Shown piece by piece: positions 1 through 4,726 of a DNA stretch of 5,633 nt. Numbering within the stretch: position 1 is the stretch's first letter; each line of letters opens with the position of its first letter. The stretch comes from Ruminococcus sp. (GTDB lineage: Bacteria > Bacillota > Clostridia > Oscillospirales > Ruminococcaceae), in NCBI GenBank assembly GCA_014799765.1, contig JAAVHK010000084.1:1-5633 (forward strand), read 5' to 3'. Both the position numbers and the translations under genes were made by a program. A model generated the notes under the pieces. That model was not told the DNA's origin and made no database searches. It saw only the letters and a program-made list of their open reading frames with translations.

Positions 1-482
1 AGGGCAACTACGGTAGCGACATAACGCGTTATTTTCAGCCGGTAATATATGGCGAGATAGCTCCGCCGAGACCTAACGAAATAATGCTTTACCGCAACAG
101 ATACGCCAGTATGCTGAGTGGTAACAAGGGAAATATATACACTCCGGACTATCTTCTTAAAATAACCCGTGACGGCTCTTCAGATTACGTAATAATGGAT
201 GCTAAATTCAGTTCCATGCAGGTGACGGAAAATGAAAGACTTATGGAACTTGTCTATAAGTATCTTTTTTCCGTCAGTCCGCTGGAGGAAAATGACAGAA
301 TAGCCGGATTATACGTACTATGCGGAAGAGATTCAAATAAAAATCAGCTATGCAATCTTCATGACGTATCAGAAAAACTAAATAAAACTGTAAGTCCGTT
401 TGCGTATATAATTAACCTTTCCGGAGCTGATACCACTGACAACAAGGTAATAAAAGACGCATTTTCAAAACTTTTCACATAA
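1..482 (+). CDS. PD-(D/E)xK nuclease-like protein, C-terminal fragment
   Basis: The frame is open from the first bases of the window (codons begin at base 3) to TAA at 480-482, so only the last 159 residues are present and the true start is upstream. The ATG at 84 is probably internal, because the 27 codons before it are open and protein-like. Counting from base 3, residues 48-54 read PDYLLKI and residues 62-68 read YVIMDAK. This Asp, spacer, hydrophobic strand, D-A-K pattern is the active-site signature of the PD-(D/E)xK nuclease fold (D49, D66, K68). A helix with YKYLF and a strand GLYVLCGR follow, as expected after the core. The layout resembles the C-terminal nuclease domain of DUF2357/PDDEXK_7-type proteins, which is a guess at family level. 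The fold signature is fairly clear, but substrate and activity cannot be judged. No terminator hairpin is visible after the stop, and a separate promoter lies between this gene and the next. Confidence 0.62.
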   Translation, partial: GNYGSDITRYFQPVIYGEIAPPRPNEIMLYRNRYASMLSGNKGNIYTPDYLLKITRDGSSDYVIMDAKFSSMQVTENERLMELVYKYLFSVSPLEENDRIAGLYVLCGRDSNKNQLCNLHDVSEKLNKTVSPFAYIINLSGADTTDNKVIKDAFSKLFT

Positions 483-512
483 GAAAACATTAAACATTTT
501 TCATAATTATAC

Positions 513-542
513 TTGACAGATACCTGTTAATTATGTTATAAT
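513..542 (+). promoter_or_regulatory. Strong sigma-A promoter with extended -10 box
   Basis: TTGACA at 513-518 is a perfect -35 box and TATAAT at 537-542 is a perfect -10 box, separated by 18 bp. TG at 534-535 sits one base before the -10 box and makes it an extended -10. The 30 bases upstream of the -35 box are very A+T-rich and could act as an UP element. Transcription should start near 549, about 35 bases before the rhomboid ATG. All later genes are tightly spaced on the same strand with no further obvious promoter, so this one probably drives the whole operon to beyond the window end. This is unlike the ECF-sigma control known for the B. subtilis yce operon; the sequence here looks housekeeping. 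Confidence 0.85.
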
Positions 543-558
543 TTAATGTATTAAATTA
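539..558 (+). promoter_or_regulatory. 20-bp palindrome over the -10 box and transcription start: candidate operator
   Basis: The arms TAATTTAAT and ATTAAATTA are perfect 9-bp inverted repeats around a central GT. The left arm covers the last four bases of the TATAAT box, and the right arm covers the predicted start point and early transcript. That position suits a dimeric repressor blocking RNA polymerase. The arms are pure A/T, so some chance symmetry is expected in such A+T-rich DNA, and an RNA hairpin from them would be weak. No regulator gene is visible in the window. Confidence 0.45.
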
Positions 559-583
559 CCAATTCTGACGGCGGGGAAAATAA

Positions 584-1165
584 ATGAGTAAAAATAAATC
601 AGGTTTAAAAATATCGTATAATTCACCGGTTGTACTCGGTTTCACACTTATATGTCTTATATCGCTTGTACTCAGCAGTATAACCCACGGAGCAAGTAAT
701 CAACTTGTTTTCAGTGTATACCGTTCTTCACTGCTCAGTCCGCTGACATATATACGCTTTTTCGGACACATTTTCGGTCATGCCGATTGGGAACATTTTT
801 TCGGTAACATAACATATATTCTGCTTTTGGGGCCGTTACTTGAAGAAAAATACGGCAAAACCGATATGATTATGATTATAGCAATAACGGCATTCGTAAC
901 CGGACTTATAAATTTTATATTTTTCCCGCACGTCATGCTTCTGGGAGCAAGCGGAGTTGTATTTGCATTTATACTGCTGTCGTCGTTCACAGGATTTCAG
1001 AACGGAAAAATTCCGCTGACTTTCATAATTGTTGCGGTAATATATATCGGTCAGCAGGTATATAACGGTATTTTCATTCATAACAACATTTCAGAACTTA
1101 CACATATAATCGGCGGACTTATTGGTTCAGTATTCGGGTTTGTCGAAAATAAATTCAAGAGGTGA
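584..1165 (+). CDS. Rhomboid-family intramembrane serine protease
   Basis: A 193-residue membrane protein with about six hydrophobic segments (roughly residues 16-33, 72-88, 94-113, 117-135, 143-161, 171-187), the basic bacterial rhomboid size and topology. The catalytic serine motif GASG is at 121-124 (Ser123) at the start of the fourth segment. The catalytic histidine is His174 in the last segment, followed by a glycine-rich IGGLIGSVFG helix. In the second segment, H66-x4-H71-x3-N75 matches the conserved HxxxxHxxxN pattern that helps form the oxyanion hole in GlpG. Rhomboids cut transmembrane or membrane-proximal substrates inside the bilayer. The start ATG is preceded by a modest GGGGA ribosome site at 573-577. 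It is the first gene after the promoter, and its stop overlaps the ribosome site of the YceG-like gene, which suggests translational coupling. All catalytic residues are present, so it is probably active. Its substrate is unknown. Confidence 0.9.
   Translation: MSKNKSGLKISYNSPVVLGFTLICLISLVLSSITHGASNQLVFSVYRSSLLSPLTYIRFFGHIFGHADWEHFFGNITYILLLGPLLEEKYGKTDMIMIIAITAFVTGLINFIFFPHVMLLGASGVVFAFILLSSFTGFQNGKIPLTFIIVAVIYIGQQVYNGIFIHNNISELTHIIGGLIGSVFGFVENKFKR
1158..1164 (+). promoter_or_regulatory. Ribosome binding site of the YceG-like gene, overlapping the rhomboid stop
   Basis: AGAGGTG lies 8 bases before ATG 1173 and shares bases with the rhomboid TGA stop (1163-1165). It fixes the start at 1173 rather than the in-frame TTG at 1122, which lies inside the rhomboid gene and would add 17 residues that only mirror the rhomboid frame. 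The overlap implies that ribosomes ending the rhomboid restart on this gene. Confidence 0.75.
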
Positions 1166-1172
1166 CAAGGAA

Positions 1173-3518
1173 ATGTTTCAGCATATCAGAACAGATTCAC
1201 TTGATAACTATTTTCTGAATCTGAATCAGCGAAACGGAAACAATGTATTTTTTTACAGAATAAATTCATACAGTAACGATATATGGGACTTTATATGCCG
1301 ATATTACGAACAGGCACGGAAAAACGGCGTTATTATTGACGGACGTATACCGGCAGTTGACCAGAATCACATATCATACTATCACGAGATGATGGGCGAC
1401 AGTTTCGTACTTGACAGACAGTTTATAATGACAGCTCTTCAGAAATGGTTGCCACGTATGAATGCAATACAGTGTAATGAAATAAGCCGTTCAATGTACG
1501 ATACCATTTCAGAACTTGCAAGTAAGGGAAAAAATCAGAATATTCTGAAAAACGCATATATAAAGTTTATGTGCTGGCTTTACTACAGGTTTGAAAGCCT
1601 TGTAAGCCGTTTAGGTGAAAATGAAATACCTAAGATTTTTTGTAACGGAATAGGCAGTCACTATGAACTGATGTTGCTTTCAATGCTGTCGTCAGCCGGT
1701 TGTGATATAGTCATTGTACAGACAAACGGCGATACACAGTACAGTGTTTTTGACCCTGATTCAGAAATTTCTGATATATGGACGGAAACCGGTACGGCTT
1801 TCCCGACGGACTTTTCAATAAAAAAGATACAGCAGACTGTCTCCGAAAAGCTGAACGCCGTAAGCATATGCGGTGATAAACCGTTGTATAACGTAGTTAC
1901 AAATTCGTGGTCGAGTGGCGAGGGTCTCAGCGATGTTCTCACGCCTCCGGAACAGAGAGGACAGGAAAATGAAATCTGTAATATTTTCGGTCAGATAAAC
2001 GGAGTTTACAGCCGTGCGGATTACGTCAACGAGCTTATTTCTTTCAGAAATAACATGAATAATCAGAAAAGAAATCTGATAATAGTCAATAATGAGATAG
2101 CCGAACCCACATACGACGAAATTTCCGACATCGTCCGGAGTAATTACAGTACGCCGTTAATGGCGGTAACAGGAATTGCACGTAATATAAATATAGCGGA
2201 TTCGTCATTACAGCAGACTTTAAGATATTATTTTTCACAGATAATGCCGAAGTATGCGGTTGACTGTTCGATAAATAAGTTTGTGAATATGTGCGTATAC
2301 GTCATATGTTGGATTAAACGGTGGCAGAAAAAACTTTTTTCCGGTTGGAAAAAAGAAAATATACCATGTTTTATGCTTTTCAACTGCAAAATTGACGAGA
2401 TACGGACAGCATTTCTTGAAATACTTTCGTTCATGCCGGTGGATATAGTAATATTAAATCCGGTTATGGATAAAAACTGTATAGCCTATAATGAAAGATG
2501 TTCTATACTGAACTATGAAGAATCGCTGGATATTGATATTTTCCCTGAGGGTGTCGCAATGCGTGCCGGTACGGTTGCATATCATGCGGAACGTGAACTT
2601 GATACGCTTTTGTATCAGGATACCGGTATTTACAGAAATCACCAGTATACAAAGGCTTCTGCAATAGTGCTTGATACAATGTTTGAGGAAATAGAAATTT
2701 TATGGAATGAAGAACTGAAATACCGTCCGAACTTTTCCACAGATAACGGAGAAGTAATAATACCGGTTTTTTTTGCTAAAGTTTCCGGAGTAAAAGAAGG
2801 TAATCCGAAAGCATACTGGCAGTTCATAAAGAAACTCAACACAGACGATACTATTATAATAAACGGTCAGACAACATCATTTACAAGTCATGTAAATGCC
2901 AATCCATATAACGCTATGGGACGTACATTAGGCAGTCTGAATCCGTATACACTGGGCAGTAGTAATCCGTATTCCGCAAACAGACGTACATCGCCGTATA
3001 ATCAGTCAGCGAACACCACACAGGGTGCTGTTTCGTTCTGGAAAAATAATATTCTTCAGCGTACCGCAATAAAAAACAGTCCGGACTATAAGTATAAAGT
3101 ACTCCGTGAAGATATGCAGAATCACATACTTGACAAATTACAGATGCTTATTGAAAGCCGTATTATAAAAGGTACGTTTGAAAACGGTATGGAATACAAG
3201 ATAATATCGACAGTCCTGAATCTTGACAGGGATATAATAAGGAAGCTACAGAATTTTGATTTTACGAAAAAGAATCCGAAAATAATTTATATAAACACTG
3301 GCGACAACTCCATAACTCAGGAGCAGGCAATAACCTTTGAATTTCTGAGTATGTTGGGATTCGATGTTTTATTCATGATACCAACCGGATATAATAACAT
3401 TGAAAATTATTATAGCCGGTCAATAATAAGTGAACATCAGATAGGTTCATATGTATATGATATGAAAGTACCTGATTTTTCACGTATACGTCTGCCGTGG
3501 GGCAGAAAAAAATATTAA
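1173..3518 (+). CDS. yceG: YceG-like protein of the Ter-linked 'biosynthetic module', extended form
   Basis: A soluble protein of 781 residues. It resembles the B. subtilis YceG family (PF14266-like), which lies between TerD/TerC and TelA genes in stress operons; this is unrelated to E. coli YceG/MltG. No signal peptide or membrane span is visible. The N-terminal 190 residues and the region 300-560 look like the family core, including YRNHQYTKAS, an LW.E...RPNF stretch and VIIPVFFAKVSGV. Three similar strand-helix-strand units recur: around 153-186 (PKIFCNG...DIVIVQTNG), 397-430 (IPCFMLFN...DIVILNPV) and 702-739 (PKIIYINTG...DVLFMIPTG). They suggest repeated Rossmann-like halves, and units 1 and 2 are each preceded by a similar aromatic helix. 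An NPY-rich linker (about 570-615) divides the core from the C-terminal third. The protein is clearly longer than B. subtilis YceG (about 540 residues). TelA follows 15 bases later. The biochemical role of the family is unproven; the family call is fairly firm. Confidence 0.8.
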   Translation: MFQHIRTDSLDNYFLNLNQRNGNNVFFYRINSYSNDIWDFICRYYEQARKNGVIIDGRIPAVDQNHISYYHEMMGDSFVLDRQFIMTALQKWLPRMNAIQCNEISRSMYDTISELASKGKNQNILKNAYIKFMCWLYYRFESLVSRLGENEIPKIFCNGIGSHYELMLLSMLSSAGCDIVIVQTNGDTQYSVFDPDSEISDIWTETGTAFPTDFSIKKIQQTVSEKLNAVSICGDKPLYNVVTNSWSSGEGLSDVLTPPEQRGQENEICNIFGQINGVYSRADYVNELISFRNNMNNQKRNLIIVNNEIAEPTYDEISDIVRSNYSTPLMAVTGIARNINIADSSLQQTLRYYFSQIMPKYAVDCSINKFVNMCVYVICWIKRWQKKLFSGWKKENIPCFMLFNCKIDEIRTAFLEILSFMPVDIVILNPVMDKNCIAYNERCSILNYEESLDIDIFPEGVAMRAGTVAYHAERELDTLLYQDTGIYRNHQYTKASAIVLDTMFEEIEILWNEELKYRPNFSTDNGEVIIPVFFAKVSGVKEGNPKAYWQFIKKLNTDDTIIINGQTTSFTSHVNANPYNAMGRTLGSLNPYTLGSSNPYSANRRTSPYNQSANTTQGAVSFWKNNILQRTAIKNSPDYKYKVLREDMQNHILDKLQMLIESRIIKGTFENGMEYKIISTVLNLDRDIIRKLQNFDFTKKNPKIIYINTGDNSITQEQAITFEFLSMLGFDVLFMIPTGYNNIENYYSRSIISEHQIGSYVYDMKVPDFSRIRLPWGRKKY
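2901..2999 (+). repeat. NPY tripeptide repeats in a low-complexity linker of the YceG-like protein
   Basis: The triplet Asn-Pro-Tyr is encoded at residues 577, 590 and 598, and Ser-Pro-Tyr at 607, so the spacings are 13, 8 and 9. The residues between are small, polar or basic (Gly, Ser, Thr, Asn, Arg), with no predicted helix or strand. The codons differ slightly between units (AATCCATAT, then AATCCGTAT twice, then TCGCCGTAT), so this is not a recent DNA microsatellite. It probably forms a flexible, exposed linker between the family core and the C-terminal third of the protein. Confidence 0.6.
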
Positions 3519-3520
3519 GA

Positions 3521-3527
3521 AGAGGTG
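3521..3527 (+). promoter_or_regulatory. Ribosome binding site deciding the telA start
   Basis: AGAGGTG sits 6 bases before ATG 3534. The in-frame GTG at 3525 overlaps this site and cannot both be the start and leave room for a ribosome site, so ATG 3534 is chosen. The same heptamer serves the YceG-like gene upstream. Confidence 0.7.
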
Positions 3528-3533
3528 TTTGAA

Positions 3534-4700
3534 ATGGGTATAGACCTTTCAAGAGCTAAGCCACAGACAAATGAAAATGCAGTAATCGCACCTGCACCGG
3601 TTGAACCGGTACAGCCGGAAGTAGAAGTTGTACAGCAATACGACATTGTAGCCGACAGAAATCAGATGAATAATCAGTTAGTCGGTTCGGAGGAAGTCGA
3701 CAGGCTTGCAAGTCAGATTGTCCTTGACGATTTGACAACTATTGTATCTTTCGGTGCAGACGCCGCCGACGAGATTTCAAAGGCTTCCGACGTGGTACTG
3801 AACAGTATGAGCATGACACAGATTAATGATTCCGGTGAAATGCTTAACGCACTTGCTAAAATTATGGCACAGTTCGATATCGAGGAAATCAAGGAAGACC
3901 CCGGATTTTTCAAGAAACTTTTCGGCAACGCAAAGAAACAGCTTGACAAGATTCTGAAAAAGTATAATACAATGGGTAGCGAAGTTGACAAGATATATGT
4001 ACAGCTCCGTAAGTATGAGGACGAAATCAAACAGGCAAACAGAAAACTTGACCAGATGTTCAATGCAAACGTTGAATATTATCATAAACTGGTGAAGTAT
4101 ATCCTTGCCGGTGAACAGGGTTGCAGGGAGATTGAAGCATATCTCGAACAGCGTAAACAGGATATGGCAACTACCGGAGACAATACCATACAGTTTGAAA
4201 TTCAGACCCTTGAACAGTCATTGGCAATGCTTGAACAGCGAACACAGGATTTAAGAACCGCTGAAAGTATCGCTATGCAGTCAGTACCGATGATAAAAAT
4301 GATGGCGTTCAGTAACATGAACCTCGTCAGAAAAATAAACTCAGCATTTATCGTAACATTGCCGGTATTCAAACAGGCACTTGCACAGGCTATGATGCTG
4401 AAACGTCAGAAGATTCAGGCGGAAGCAATGTCGGCACTCGACGAAAAAACTAATGAAATGTTAATCAAAAATGCACAGAATACCGTTGAACAGTCGAAGA
4501 TGATAGCAAGAATGGCTTCCGGCAGTTCGATAAAGATTGATACCCTTGAAAAAACATGGTCAACAATCATGTCCGGTATAGAAGAAACAAGACAGATTCA
4601 GGAAGACGCACGCAGACAGCGTAACGATGACAAGGTAAGGCTTGAAGCTATCAAGCAGGAGTATAACAAGAGATACAGTATGCCTAAAAACGAACATTAA
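3534..4700 (+). CDS. telA: TelA/YceH-family toxic anion resistance protein
   Basis: A 388-residue, mostly alpha-helical protein matching the TelA family (PF05816) at its usual length. After a short MGIDLS start and a Pro/Glu/Val-rich linker (about 17-36), the TelA domain runs from about residue 54 to 385. Landmarks are DPGFFKKLFG (122-131), the long coiled-coil stretch 132-178 with LDQMF, YILAGE (189-194), SVPMIKMM...NMNLVRKINSAF (250-272), TLPVFKQA (275-282) and the tail LDEKTNEML (302-310). No membrane span or signal peptide is seen. TelA was named for tellurite resistance and is found next to TerD and YceG proteins; its molecular action is not settled. The gene sits 15 bases after the YceG-like gene and 15 bases before the next start, so it is co-transcribed. 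Its last ~97 residues recur, diverged, in the next reading frame. GC in its last 300 bases is about 42% by hand count. Confidence 0.92.
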   Translation: MGIDLSRAKPQTNENAVIAPAPVEPVQPEVEVVQQYDIVADRNQMNNQLVGSEEVDRLASQIVLDDLTTIVSFGADAADEISKASDVVLNSMSMTQINDSGEMLNALAKIMAQFDIEEIKEDPGFFKKLFGNAKKQLDKILKKYNTMGSEVDKIYVQLRKYEDEIKQANRKLDQMFNANVEYYHKLVKYILAGEQGCREIEAYLEQRKQDMATTGDNTIQFEIQTLEQSLAMLEQRTQDLRTAESIAMQSVPMIKMMAFSNMNLVRKINSAFIVTLPVFKQALAQAMMLKRQKIQAEAMSALDEKTNEMLIKNAQNTVEQSKMIARMASGSSIKIDTLEKTWSTIMSGIEETRQIQEDARRQRNDDKVRLEAIKQEYNKRYSMPKNEH

Positions 4701-4726
4701 AAGGAGATTTTTATTATGCCGATAAA
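4398..4726 (+). repeat. Left copy of the telA-tail / ribosome-site duplication
   Basis: This stretch covers TelA residues 289-388, the TAA stop, the AAGGAGA ribosome site and the first codons of the next frame (MPIK). It aligns without gaps to 4821-5149 at a constant offset of 423 bases. Protein identity over 97 aligned TelA residues is about 39 by hand count (40%). The last 26 bases (4701-4726) match 5124-5149 at all but one base. Confidence 0.75.

Noticed and set aside
483..512. Transcription terminator after the nuclease-like gene
   Set aside because: There is a T-run near 498 but no G+C-rich inverted repeat before it; the stretch is better read as A+T-rich promoter-upstream DNA.
1122..1172. 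TTG start giving the YceG-like protein 17 more residues
   Set aside because: It lies inside the rhomboid gene with no ribosome site; ATG 1173 has AGAGGTG at the right distance.
3525..3533. GTG start for telA three codons upstream
   Set aside because: The GTG is part of the AGAGGTG ribosome site that serves ATG 3534.
3713..4063. Reverse-strand open frame of 116 codons opposite telA (and a second one at 3777-4085)
   Set aside because: They lie antisense to a firmly identified TelA coding region, have low-complexity Ser/Leu/Cys-rich translations and show no ribosome site or family resemblance.
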